A stretch of 48,796 nucleotides of DNA from a virus: positions 1 to 48,796 of the IMG/VR virus record IMGVR_UViG_3300027714_002787; one strand, given 5' to 3'. Shown piece after piece: positions 5,943 to 14,286 of this stretch; position 1 is the stretch's first letter; each line of letters opens with the position of its first letter. Under the pieces are notes generated by a model, which worked only from the letters and a program-made list of their open reading frames with translations, made no database searches and was not told where the DNA came from. The position numbers were made by a program, and so were the translations under genes.

Positions 5943-6196
5943 TGGCAACTCCAAGAAAGGGAAAGGCTAAAGTAAAAATTACCTCAACAGGTAAGAGGAT
6001 TAGTTATGGTCAGGCAGGAAAAGCTAAAGGAGGTGGTCCGAGAGTTAAACCAGGAACGTCAAAAGGAGATGCTTATTGTGCAAGAAGCTATGGAATAAAA
6101 ATGGGATTACCTATAGGTAAAAGAAATGATCCTAACACACCTAATAACTTATCTCGTAAGAGGTGGGGGTGTGTAGGTAAAAAATCAAGACGATGA
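5942..6196 (+). CDS. Basic conserved phage protein, 84 aa
   Basis: An 84-aa basic protein with KITSTGKRISYGQAGKAKGG, then GDAYCARSYGIK and NDPNTPNNLSRKRWGCVGKK. The 'PGTSKGDAYCARS' and 'PNTPNNLSRKRW' segments recur in small proteins of crAss-like phages and some large DNA viruses, from memory. Two cysteines may coordinate metal. It overlaps the 5814 gene by one base and the holin by four (ATGA). No biochemical role is established. Confidence 0.75.
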   Translation: MATPRKGKAKVKITSTGKRISYGQAGKAKGGGPRVKPGTSKGDAYCARSYGIKMGLPIGKRNDPNTPNNLSRKRWGCVGKKSRR

Positions 6197-6600
6197 TAAA
6201 AAATATATTAGGAGGTTTGTTTGGTAAGGTTGTTGAGCATGCTGAAGGAATATTAGATGAGATTATTACTACAGATGAGGAGAGAGATAGAGCGAAGCTT
6301 GCTATAAAAAAAATTATGTTGGATGCCGAAAGAGAGGCTTTCAATAAAGAAGTAGAAGACCGAAAGGATGCAAGGTCATTATATAAGGACGATGCTATTA
6401 TTCAAAAAATATTAGCAGCACTTTTTACCTTAGGATACTTTGCACTTACCTACACTATGTTTAAGTATTTCGTTCTCCACGAAGTTATTTTATCTGAATA
6501 TGAGATAGGATTTATATCTACTGTATTTGGGGCTATGTCCGCTAAGGTCAATACAATTATAGACTTTTTCTTTGGAGGTAGTAGTAAGCAAAATAAATAA
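6193..6600 (+). CDS. Holin of the 3TM / gene-transfer-agent type
   Basis: A 135-aa protein with an amphipathic N-terminus (MIKNILGGLFGKVVEHAEGI), a charged helical stretch (DRAKLAIKKIMLDAEREAFNK), the DRKDARSLYKDDAI motif, a membrane segment at about 71-92 (IIQKILAALFTLGYFALTY) and further hydrophobic helices at about 93-128 (IGFISTVFGAMSAKVN), ending FFFGGSSKQNK. This arrangement matches the 3TM holins of gene transfer agents and many marine phages. It would open the inner membrane for the endolysin. Confidence 0.8.
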   Translation: MIKNILGGLFGKVVEHAEGILDEIITTDEERDRAKLAIKKIMLDAEREAFNKEVEDRKDARSLYKDDAIIQKILAALFTLGYFALTYTMFKYFVLHEVILSEYEIGFISTVFGAMSAKVNTIIDFFFGGSSKQNK

Positions 6601-6621
6601 AACATATTCCAATCTTTTTAT

Positions 6622-6629
6622 TATCTTTG
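6622..6629 (+). promoter_or_regulatory. Promoter -7 element for the fibre block
   Basis: TATCTTTG inside TTATTATCTTTGTAAAAA, the 18-base block also present before 10717 and 24212. The ATG at 6662 follows by 32 bases. Confidence 0.75.
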
Positions 6630-6661
6630 TAAAAAATTAATTATTAATAAAATCTATTAAA

Positions 6662-6916
6662 ATGAAAAAGATCGAAGAACAAGAGTTAGCACAATTACAA
6701 GAATTAAATAATGAATTTTCTAAATTAAAAACCAATTTAGGGGATTTAGAATTACAGAAGCATGGTATTTGCTTAAGAGTAGAAGGAATAAAAAGTGAAT
6801 TTCAAATTTGCGAAAAATCTTTAATGGAAAAGTATGGTGATAACTCTGTAATTAACTTAGAGACTGGAGAGGTAAAAGAAAAAGAAGAAGAAGCTGAAGT
6901 AATAGAGAGTAAGTAA
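6662..6916 (+). CDS. Coiled-coil protein, 84 aa
   Basis: An acidic helical protein. Residues 1-60 show heptad-like hydrophobics (LAQLQELNNEFSKLKTNLGD and onward) typical of a coiled coil, followed by KYGDNSVINLETGEVKEKEEE. The pairing of a coiled coil with 'KYGxxxxINLETGE' is common in short phage proteins; role unknown, perhaps chaperoning or linking the downstream fibre proteins. It is first in its transcript. Confidence 0.75.
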   Translation: MKKIEEQELAQLQELNNEFSKLKTNLGDLELQKHGICLRVEGIKSEFQICEKSLMEKYGDNSVINLETGEVKEKEEEAEVIESK

Positions 6917-6922
6917 AACTTA

Positions 6923-7678
6923 ATGAGAATTCAAACATACCCTATAGCTGCAGATATAAAAACTGGAGATAAGTGGATTGGAACTAAAGAAGGAACCAAT
7001 GCTACTAAAAATTTCTCTGTTAAAGAAGTCATTGATTTTTTAAATGAAACTTCATCTGTTGATTCTCAAACTTTAAGGTATAAGTTTCAATTTTTAAATT
7101 TATCTGGAGTAGGGCCTGATCTTGTAAGGGAAAAAGGAACAATATCTTTTAAGCCACAACTACCAGCACCTCCAGGTAAAACAATATCGTTAAATTCTGA
7201 TTTAGAGATTCTTCTTAGTAATTATTCTCTAAAGTATCTATCTCAGCCATTATCTCCAGACATATCTTCTTTTTATACTAAATTAATTGATTCACGTGTT
7301 TTTTTAACTAATACAGAGGATATCACTCAATTTGGAGTTTATACTTGGGCTAATGCTGTTCAAAATGCAGCAGAACCTAATTTTACTGACGTAAGTTTAA
7401 CTAAAATACAAGGTCAAGGTGACCTTATAGCGGGTAAACAATATTTCATATCTTTGCTGCAATGGAATCCAGCTAATGATACAGATAAAAATTTCGTTTT
7501 TGATCAAGCAATACCTTCTGCAGTATGGACGGTACAGCATAATTTAAATAAATTTTGTTCTGTTACAGTAGTAAATTCCTTTGATGAAACAGTTTTTGGC
7601 AACGTAGAATATATAGATAAAAATAATTTAACAATAACATTTGCATCTCCTTTTTCTGGAGAAGCATTTTGTAACTAA
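6923..7678 (+). CDS. Virion appendage protein, tail-fibre related
   Basis: A 251-aa protein. The N-terminus has the phage pattern 'TGDKWIGTKEGTNATKNFSVKE', typical of adaptor ends of appendage proteins in Bacteroidetes phages. The C-terminus carries VWTVQHNLNKFCSVTVVNS and VEYIDKNNLTITFASPFSG, a beta-rich C-terminal domain widespread in phage fibres and often involved in trimerisation or binding. It probably forms an adaptor or short fibre with the three larger fibre genes that follow. Confidence 0.7.
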   Translation: MRIQTYPIAADIKTGDKWIGTKEGTNATKNFSVKEVIDFLNETSSVDSQTLRYKFQFLNLSGVGPDLVREKGTISFKPQLPAPPGKTISLNSDLEILLSNYSLKYLSQPLSPDISSFYTKLIDSRVFLTNTEDITQFGVYTWANAVQNAAEPNFTDVSLTKIQGQGDLIAGKQYFISLLQWNPANDTDKNFVFDQAIPSAVWTVQHNLNKFCSVTVVNSFDETVFGNVEYIDKNNLTITFASPFSGEAFCN

Positions 7679-7690
7679 CAAAAAAAGATA

Positions 7691-9586
7691 ATGGCAATTA
7701 AGTTTTTAGACAATTTAGACCTAACAGGACTACAAATAACCAAAGTAAGACTACAAAACTCAGCAGGTACTCCTGCAACAAATCTTGGTGGAGGACAAAT
7801 AGTATATGATTCAACTGCGGGTACTATAAAGTACTACGATGATGTAACTAATGCTTGGATTGAGTTAGATGGGGAAGGTTCTGGTGGTACAGTTACCTCT
7901 GTTGGTGGAGGTACCTCTACATTTGTTACCAATACAGTTACTAATGGTTCATCTAATGCAGTATTAACGTCTACATTAAGTGCTACTGGAACTCCAAATT
8001 CAACAACTTTCTTAAGAGGTGATAACAGTTGGGCAACTATCCCAGCAGCAATGAGTTTTTCTATCTCGGATGGATCTGCTTCTTATACTGTTACTCAAGG
8101 GGATACTGTTACGTTATCAAGTCCAAATAGTACAATATCTATAAGTGCAGCAGTAGCTGACACAATAAAGCTTGACTTAACAGCTTCAGGAGTAACAGCA
8201 GGAGCTTATACTTCAGCAAATATTACAGTAGATACTTTTGGTAGAGTTACAGCAGCCTCTTCAAGTGGTGGAGGAACAATGACATCATGGAAAATTGGTT
8301 CAACAAGTGGTGCTGATCAAACAGTTAGTAATGGTGAGGTAGTTGATGTTGTTGGTGGAACAGCAATATCAGGAACTATAGCTGGTACTCGAACTGTAAC
8401 TCTTAATCATGATGCATTTGGTACAGCAGCAACATTCGCTTATCCATCTTCAGTTACAACTAATAGTACTGGTCACATAACTTCTATAACTGCAGGTTCT
8501 GCTCCAGGGACAATGTCAAGTTTTACATTAACTGGTGATACTGGTACTTCTCAGACTGTAGGTAACGGACAAACGGTAAGTTTACTGGGTTCTGTAGGAA
8601 TAGACACAGTGGTTAGTAATACAGATACTGTAACAGTTAACTTAGACTTAAACGAATTAGTTACAACATCAACATGGACTCAAGCTTCTGATTTTTTAAC
8701 TGTAGTTGATGGAGGTAATAATAGAAAAATATTATCAGGTAATATCCCAATAAATGATTGGGGAACTGCTGATGGTAATATTTCAATGGATGGAAATAAA
8801 TTTACAGGGCTTGGAGCTGGTACTGCTGGTAGTGATTCAGTTAATTTATCACAAGTTCAAGCTTTAGTTGCAGGTGTTGGTGTATTCCAAGGAGCATATA
8901 ATGCAACTACTAACTCTCCAGCATTAACTGGAAGTAGTAATGTGGCTCTTACAACAGGTGATTACTTTGTTGTATCAGTAGACGGTACTAATGCAGTATT
9001 AGGAACACTTGAAGTTGGTGATTTAATATTTGCTAATAATAATATTGCAGCGAATTCTTCTCCAGCTATTGCTAATTATACAGTAGTAATTCAAGACGCA
9101 AACATTGCAGGTGCAGGATCGACAGATGGAGGTACTGAAAAAGGTGTTGCTGGATTTGACTCTGCAAACTTTACTGTATCGGCTAATGGATGGGTTCAAT
9201 TAGGAACTTCAGGCGTAACTGCTGGTGTTTACGGATCAGCTTCATCAGTTGGAAAATTCACTGTAGATGCTGAAGGGTTAATAACATTAGCATCAAATCA
9301 AGCAATAGATATAGCAGCATCACAGGTTCAGAACTTTTGTACTGAGGTTGAATCATGTATCTCAACTGCTACAACTAAAAACGGAATTCTTGGAGCTGGA
9401 ACTTCCTTTCCAATTACTCATAATTTTGGAACAAGAGCGGTTCAGGTAGAGGTGTACTTAAATAGTGGTAATTACGATACTGTTTATGCAAGGGTAATAA
9501 GACAATCTGTAAATGCAATAACAATTACGGTAGCAGCGTCAGTAACGGCAAATACATTAGCATATAGTATAATTAAAGCAGCATAA
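7691..9586 (+). CDS. Tail-fibre protein, 631 aa
   Basis: Thr/Ser/Gly/Ala-rich fibrous protein with long beta-repeats. N-terminus MAIKFLDNLDLTGLQITKVR followed by GGQIVYDSTAGTIKYYDD looks like the virion-attachment end. A TTFLRGDNSW repeat lies near residue 107, and 'SGVTAGAYTSANITVDTFGR' near 180 recurs as 'SGVTAGVYGSASSVGKFTVD' near 510. The C-terminal domain (FPITHNFGTRAVQVEVY, YDTVYARVIR) is a common globular fibre tip. It probably recognises the host surface. It is one of three consecutive fibre genes. Confidence 0.8.
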   Translation: MAIKFLDNLDLTGLQITKVRLQNSAGTPATNLGGGQIVYDSTAGTIKYYDDVTNAWIELDGEGSGGTVTSVGGGTSTFVTNTVTNGSSNAVLTSTLSATGTPNSTTFLRGDNSWATIPAAMSFSISDGSASYTVTQGDTVTLSSPNSTISISAAVADTIKLDLTASGVTAGAYTSANITVDTFGRVTAASSSGGGTMTSWKIGSTSGADQTVSNGEVVDVVGGTAISGTIAGTRTVTLNHDAFGTAATFAYPSSVTTNSTGHITSITAGSAPGTMSSFTLTGDTGTSQTVGNGQTVSLLGSVGIDTVVSNTDTVTVNLDLNELVTTSTWTQASDFLTVVDGGNNRKILSGNIPINDWGTADGNISMDGNKFTGLGAGTAGSDSVNLSQVQALVAGVGVFQGAYNATTNSPALTGSSNVALTTGDYFVVSVDGTNAVLGTLEVGDLIFANNNIAANSSPAIANYTVVIQDANIAGAGSTDGGTEKGVAGFDSANFTVSANGWVQLGTSGVTAGVYGSASSVGKFTVDAEGLITLASNQAIDIAASQVQNFCTEVESCISTATTKNGILGAGTSFPITHNFGTRAVQVEVYLNSGNYDTVYARVIRQSVNAITITVAASVTANTLAYSIIKAA

Positions 9587-9599
9587 ATAAATTTAAATA

Positions 9600-10679
9600 A
9601 TGGCAATAGTATTTAAGGATGATATTGAAGTGCCAGATATACAGGTTGGCGGATTAGCTTTAGGAACTTTAGCATTCTCAAGCGCTACAATTCCTACTAA
9701 TAACAATCAAATAACCAATGGAGCTGGTTATGTAACTTCAAGCGGAAACACAACTATAGGTATTAATCAAAATAATACTCTTAACACTTCTACTGTATTT
9801 GCAACTTTAAACTTTACAAATGGTGTAGCTACATCTGCAACAACAAGAACTCTAACACTTGGAAACCTTGGATTTACAGGAGCAACTAATGCTAATTATA
9901 TAACTAATAATAATCAGTTAAGTAACGGTGCTGGTTATACTACAAATACAGGAACAGTTACAGCAGTAACGGGTACATCTCCTGTTGTATCATCAGGAGG
10001 AACAACTCCAGTAATTTCAATGCCAGCTGCAACTTCATCAGCTAATGGTTACTTAACAAGTGCTGATTGGCAACTTTTTAATAATAAGACTTCTAATGTA
10101 GGTACTATTACTAATGTTATTGCGGGATCAGGATTGAGTGGCGGAGGAACATCTGGTGCAGTTACACTAAACGCAACAGGTCCGTCAGGAGATAAAGGAT
10201 CTTTTTATCCTACATCAGCGCAATCAATTGGTTCTGGAGGTTCTGTGTTATCAAGAACAACATTATTATTACCAGGAAATAGTATTGTTGCTGCAAATAT
10301 GTCATCTAATTCAAATGGAAATGAAATTACAGTTGACAATACACAAACTATAGAAATTAATTTAAATTTTGCAAGTATTGCAAGTTCAAGTCCTAATAGA
10401 ATATTAGCCGCAGCTGTTGTTCAGAAACTAAATGATGCAGGAGAAAGGTGGGACGATATACAAGGAACAGAGGTTTATAATTATGATAGAGGAGTTGGTC
10501 AAGCCAGCTCATCATATGGGTATATATATGCGGGAAGTGGTTCAAGCACTGTTTTAGAAGATATAGAACAAGAAAGTTCTAAATTTAGGGTACAATTTTG
10601 GATAGAAGGTAGAGCTTCAACAGGAACGGGGATCACAACTGTTATTACTGGATGTCGACTATCAATAAAAGGAGTATAG
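9600..10679 (+). CDS. Tail-fibre protein, 359 aa
   Basis: Shares the MAIVFKDDIEVPDIQVGGLAL type N-terminus with its upstream neighbour, so both may attach at the same site. Two fibre repeats NNNQITNGAGYVT and NNNQLSNGAGYTT occur near residues 37 and 101, then 'VTGTSPVVSSGGTTPVISMP', a frequent phage fibre repeat. The last 150 residues form a different, probably globular head (FYPTSAQSIGSGGS to TGCRLSIKGV). The gene ends with TAG, and the next one has its own promoter. Confidence 0.78.
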   Translation: MAIVFKDDIEVPDIQVGGLALGTLAFSSATIPTNNNQITNGAGYVTSSGNTTIGINQNNTLNTSTVFATLNFTNGVATSATTRTLTLGNLGFTGATNANYITNNNQLSNGAGYTTNTGTVTAVTGTSPVVSSGGTTPVISMPAATSSANGYLTSADWQLFNNKTSNVGTITNVIAGSGLSGGGTSGAVTLNATGPSGDKGSFYPTSAQSIGSGGSVLSRTTLLLPGNSIVAANMSSNSNGNEITVDNTQTIEINLNFASIASSSPNRILAAAVVQKLNDAGERWDDIQGTEVYNYDRGVGQASSSYGYIYAGSGSSTVLEDIEQESSKFRVQFWIEGRASTGTGITTVITGCRLSIKGV

Positions 10680-10694
10680 TAAATTTATTTTTAT

Positions 10695-10702
10695 TATCTT
10701 TG
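10695..10702 (+). promoter_or_regulatory. Promoter -7 element for the large fibre gene
   Basis: TATCTTTG within TTATTATCTTTGTAAAAA, 14 bases before the ATG at 10717, so the mRNA leader would be very short. Confidence 0.7.
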
Positions 10703-10716
10703 TAAAAAACTAAGTA

Positions 10717-13479
10717 ATGGCAAAAATAGAAAATACCACCGTATATCCTACGGTACTTCCTGCATCAAATGACTTACTAATTGCAACTGATGTTAGTAAT
10801 GATAACGCAACCGTTACATTTTTAGTAAGTAGTTTAACAGGGGCTGGAGGAGTTGCTCAAGATTTACAATCAGTTTTAACTACTGGTAATACCGCAGTAG
10901 AAGATATTAACCTTACGGGTAACATAATAGTTACAGGTATGGTTCAGCCTACTACTATAGGAGCTAATAATGGAGTGGGTACGGCAGGGCAGGTTTTAAG
11001 TTCTACTGGTGCAGGATTACAGTGGATTGCTGCGGCTGGGGCTACTAATCAAAGCTTAGATCAAACGCTAACAGTAGGGAATACATCTTCACAAAACATA
11101 ATATTAAACAGTGGTATATTTACAGCAAATGGAGTAGGTAGTGGAGTAGCTATAAACTCTGCTGGAACTTTAACAAATGCAGGAGTTAGTACATTCACAG
11201 GTAATGTAAATATTAATTCTACAGACTTAATTTTTAACACTACAGGTCAAATAAGTGCTGGGGGATCAACAGGTACAGTAGGGCAATGGTTAGTATCTAC
11301 AGGCACAGGATTAGAGTGGTCAAGTTCTATACCATTAGCATCTTGCTGCCCTTTACAGTCTACTTTACTTGGAGGAAATACCGCTAATAATATTGGAATA
11401 ATATTCACAGGAACAAGTACAACATCATTTACGGCTAACAATAGTATAACTTCATTAGGAACAAATTCTTGGGGAGGACAGAATACATTTAGTGGACCAA
11501 TAATATTATCATCAACAGTTTCTGACGGTACTACTATTGGAACAGCTGGGCAGGTGTTATCATCAACAGGATCTGGAGTTTCATGGATTACACCAGCATC
11601 AAGTACAAACACATTACAACAAGTATTAGATGCGGGTAATACCGCTACAGGAACTAATGCACTTATAAATATAACAGGTTCTCTTACTGCTGGTACTATA
11701 TTAGATACATCTTTATCTCCTGGAGGATCAGGTCAAATATTAAGCTCAACAGCAACTGGATTATCTTGGGTGAATATAGCTTGCTGTAATTTAGATAATA
11801 CTCTATCAATGGGTAATACCTCTGCTCAAAGTATAATTTTAACAGGAACTTCAACTTTAACTGTACCAAAAGTTATCCCTGCAAGCATACAAGATACGGG
11901 AGGATCTATAGGAGCAAACGGTCAGGTTTTAGGAATTTTAGGAGGTGTTCTTTCATGGGTTACTCCAGGTTTGGTAGATACTACTTATACTTATGACGTG
12001 CCAAATGGAACAACTTCTCTAAGTTTATTAGATAGCAATGCGGGAGTTCAAGATATTAGCTTAACAGCAACAGCACCAGGCCTAACAATTACAAGAAATA
12101 GTTCGTCACAATTAACATTCAAAAATACTGGTACAACTTCTTTAATTGCAAATACTTCATTACTTAACACAACTGCAATTGTTGAGGGTTGTACAATTAA
12201 TAATACAGCTGGATCCGCATCTACAATTACCTTATTAAGATATAATGGTGGTTCAAATATAGGTATGGTTCCTACAGGAGGAAATAATACAACATTCCTA
12301 AGGGGTGATGGTACATGGCAACCTGGAGCTGGTGGTGTAACATCATTAAATTTAACAACAGCAATACCCTCAGTAAATTCATCTCCATTAGCACTTAATG
12401 CAACAACAGGAGCGGTTGTAATTACTCCTAAAACGTATGCTGGAGGTGGTTCTATAGGTTTTGTTCCACTTGGCGGAACTGCTACTACTTTTTTAAGGGG
12501 TGATGGTACATGGCAAGTAATTGGTGCAGGTGCAGGTGTAACTACTTTATCTTTAACTACAACTTCTGGACTAACATCACCTGTATCAGGTAGTATAAGT
12601 GGGGCTACATTAACTTTGAATTCAAATGTATTTGGTGGATTTAATCTTGTAGGATATGTTCCAGATTCATCAGCTTCAGATCAAAGCACAACATTCTTAA
12701 GAGCAGATGGTAGTTGGGTAACCCCTGTAGGTTCGGGTATTCAGTCCGTAACTCAGACTTTAGGAAATAATAATACTACTCCATTGAATGCTTTAATTGC
12801 TGGTACTGTATTGAGTCTTCAAAGCAATGTATTTAGTGGATCTAATTTTGTAGGATATGTTCCATCTTCAATAGCATCTTCACAAACAACAACTTTCTTA
12901 AGGGCAGATGGTACATGGGCAACACCAGCAGGAGGAGCAGGAGGAGCAGGAGGATATATAGAAAGATTTACTTTTTCTGCTGTTAATACAAATTTTAATC
13001 AATCCTTTGGATTTCATTCTTTTGGTAATGTTCTGCAAAATGGATTTAATTCACTTAGAGCGGATACTCTTGTCTCAATTGGATCTCCAAATGCTCCAAG
13101 TAATTGGACTGATATAGAATTAATAGGTGGTACAGTTTTTTCAAATGATTATACAAGCGAAGGTTCATGTGCAGCTGGCGCAGAGGGAAGTAAAGTATGC
13201 TCTGCTCATATTACAGGTGTTGCAAATAACGAACTTTCCCTTACTTTTGACTTATATAAACTTGATTTATGTAACGCAGAAGTTGCAGCTGGAGTAGGTA
13301 CAGCTACGGTATCAGCGGTAGATGGTAAATTTTGTGCAGACTTTACTGCTCCAGGAGGAGGGGCTTTAAATATAAGTTTAACACAAACACAAAATCTTGT
13401 TTTTACTGTAAGGGGGGATAATGCGACTGTAAGTATACAAGGTTATGTTTCTATGCATATTGTACCTTTTGCAACATAA
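10717..13479 (+). CDS. Large repetitive tail-fibre protein, 920 aa
   Basis: The N-terminal half alternates two repeats: 'LxxxLxxGNT' (five copies, e.g. LDQTLTVGNTSSQNIILN) and 'GQVLSSTGxGLxW' (five copies, e.g. GTAGQVLSSTGAGLQW). The next third has four FLR(G/A)DG(T/S)W repeats with their Arg codons at 12301, 12496, 12700 and 12901, that is 65-68 residues apart. A Gly/Ala hinge (AGGAGGAGG) near 745 leads to a C-terminal domain of about 170 residues with five or more cysteines. The protein is a long shaft with a distal head, probably receptor binding. It has its own promoter. Confidence 0.82.
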   Translation: MAKIENTTVYPTVLPASNDLLIATDVSNDNATVTFLVSSLTGAGGVAQDLQSVLTTGNTAVEDINLTGNIIVTGMVQPTTIGANNGVGTAGQVLSSTGAGLQWIAAAGATNQSLDQTLTVGNTSSQNIILNSGIFTANGVGSGVAINSAGTLTNAGVSTFTGNVNINSTDLIFNTTGQISAGGSTGTVGQWLVSTGTGLEWSSSIPLASCCPLQSTLLGGNTANNIGIIFTGTSTTSFTANNSITSLGTNSWGGQNTFSGPIILSSTVSDGTTIGTAGQVLSSTGSGVSWITPASSTNTLQQVLDAGNTATGTNALINITGSLTAGTILDTSLSPGGSGQILSSTATGLSWVNIACCNLDNTLSMGNTSAQSIILTGTSTLTVPKVIPASIQDTGGSIGANGQVLGILGGVLSWVTPGLVDTTYTYDVPNGTTSLSLLDSNAGVQDISLTATAPGLTITRNSSSQLTFKNTGTTSLIANTSLLNTTAIVEGCTINNTAGSASTITLLRYNGGSNIGMVPTGGNNTTFLRGDGTWQPGAGGVTSLNLTTAIPSVNSSPLALNATTGAVVITPKTYAGGGSIGFVPLGGTATTFLRGDGTWQVIGAGAGVTTLSLTTTSGLTSPVSGSISGATLTLNSNVFGGFNLVGYVPDSSASDQSTTFLRADGSWVTPVGSGIQSVTQTLGNNNTTPLNALIAGTVLSLQSNVFSGSNFVGYVPSSIASSQTTTFLRADGTWATPAGGAGGAGGYIERFTFSAVNTNFNQSFGFHSFGNVLQNGFNSLRADTLVSIGSPNAPSNWTDIELIGGTVFSNDYTSEGSCAAGAEGSKVCSAHITGVANNELSLTFDLYKLDLCNAEVAAGVGTATVSAVDGKFCADFTAPGGGALNISLTQTQNLVFTVRGDNATVSIQGYVSMHIVPFAT

Positions 13480-13504
13480 ATAAAAATAAATTAAATTAAA
13501 TGAA

Positions 13505-13723
13505 ATGGACATTAGAAAAATATCAATTGGCGCAGACTATAAGTCAGGCGCAATGCACTATATTGTAGGGCAAGACGTCTTAGGGGGGTCACATAAAATA
13601 CATCTTATTCAGCATGTAGAGAGTTCATATAAAATATGGATTCAAAAAGGTGATGTTATTTATGTATGGAAAGAATTTTTAACTACACTACCAATATCGT
13701 TAGAGTTTAATATAAACTTTTAA
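13505..13723 (+). CDS. Small conserved phage protein, 72 aa
   Basis: A 72-aa protein with MDIRKISIGADYKSGAMHYI, then GGSHKIHLIQ, WIQKGDVIYVWKEF and EFNINF at the end. Short beta-rich proteins with this 'DYKxxAMHYIVGQ' opening recur next to packaging genes of Bacteroidetes phages, from memory. Function unknown. Its stop overlaps the next start as TAATG, so it is translationally coupled to the GroES-like gene. Confidence 0.7.
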   Translation: MDIRKISIGADYKSGAMHYIVGQDVLGGSHKIHLIQHVESSYKIWIQKGDVIYVWKEFLTTLPISLEFNINF

Positions 13724-14286
13724 TGAGGTCTCCATATAACTTTATTGTTACCCCCTTAAATAATAAGAGGTATGACAATACAAAAGAAATAGGTAATACT
13801 GAATTTATTACAAGTGTTTCTGAAGAAGACCATATTGCATCTAATAGATTAGCTACAGTTATATCCTTACCTATAAATTATAATGGACCTATAAAAAAAG
13901 GAGACACTTTATTAGTTCACCATAATGTATTTAAGTTTTATAATGACGTAAAGGGTAGGCGAAAAAGTGGACGTAGTTTTCTAAAAGACAATTTATTCTT
14001 AGTAGACCCTGATCAATTCTTTTTATATAAGCAAGATGATAATTGGAAGGCTTGGGGTAAATATTGTTTTATAAAACCAATGTCTACTAAAGATTCTTAT
14101 CTATTTAAAAATTGTAAAGAGGAGCCATTGTTTGGTACGGTAAAATATATTAATCAAGAACTATTAGATTTAGGAGTAAGCGTTGGAGATCAAATATCAT
14201 TTACTCCAGAAAGTGAATATCCATTTACTGTGGATGATGAAAAACTATATAGAATGTTTACTAATAATATAACTATGGTATTATGA
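13723..14286 (+). CDS. Tandem GroES-like (two Cpn10-type barrels) protein
   Basis: A 187-aa protein that reads as two Cpn10-like domains in tandem. Domain 1 (about 5-103) has YNFIVTP, ATVISLPINYNGPIKKGDTLLVHHN and DNLFLVDPDQFFLY. Domain 2 (about 112-187) has KYCFIKPM, FGTVKYINQ, VSVGDQISFTPESEYPFTVD and LYRMFTNNITMVL. Both follow GroES order: first strand, loop, 'G-x-V' strand, 'xxGDxVxF', then 'DxxxxxLxxxxDIxxV'. Fused double Cpn10 is known in plastid Cpn20. It overlaps the oxygenase gene by four bases (ATGA) and sits in the structural block, not with groEL. The fold call is inference from pattern; sequence identity to GroES is low. Confidence 0.6.
   Translation: MRSPYNFIVTPLNNKRYDNTKEIGNTEFITSVSEEDHIASNRLATVISLPINYNGPIKKGDTLLVHHNVFKFYNDVKGRRKSGRSFLKDNLFLVDPDQFFLYKQDDNWKAWGKYCFIKPMSTKDSYLFKNCKEEPLFGTVKYINQELLDLGVSVGDQISFTPESEYPFTVDDEKLYRMFTNNITMVL

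Noticed and set aside
7440-7465. TATCTTTG inside the 251-aa fibre-adaptor gene
   Set aside because: It matches the promoter motif but lies within coding sequence with no gene start downstream in a sensible position.
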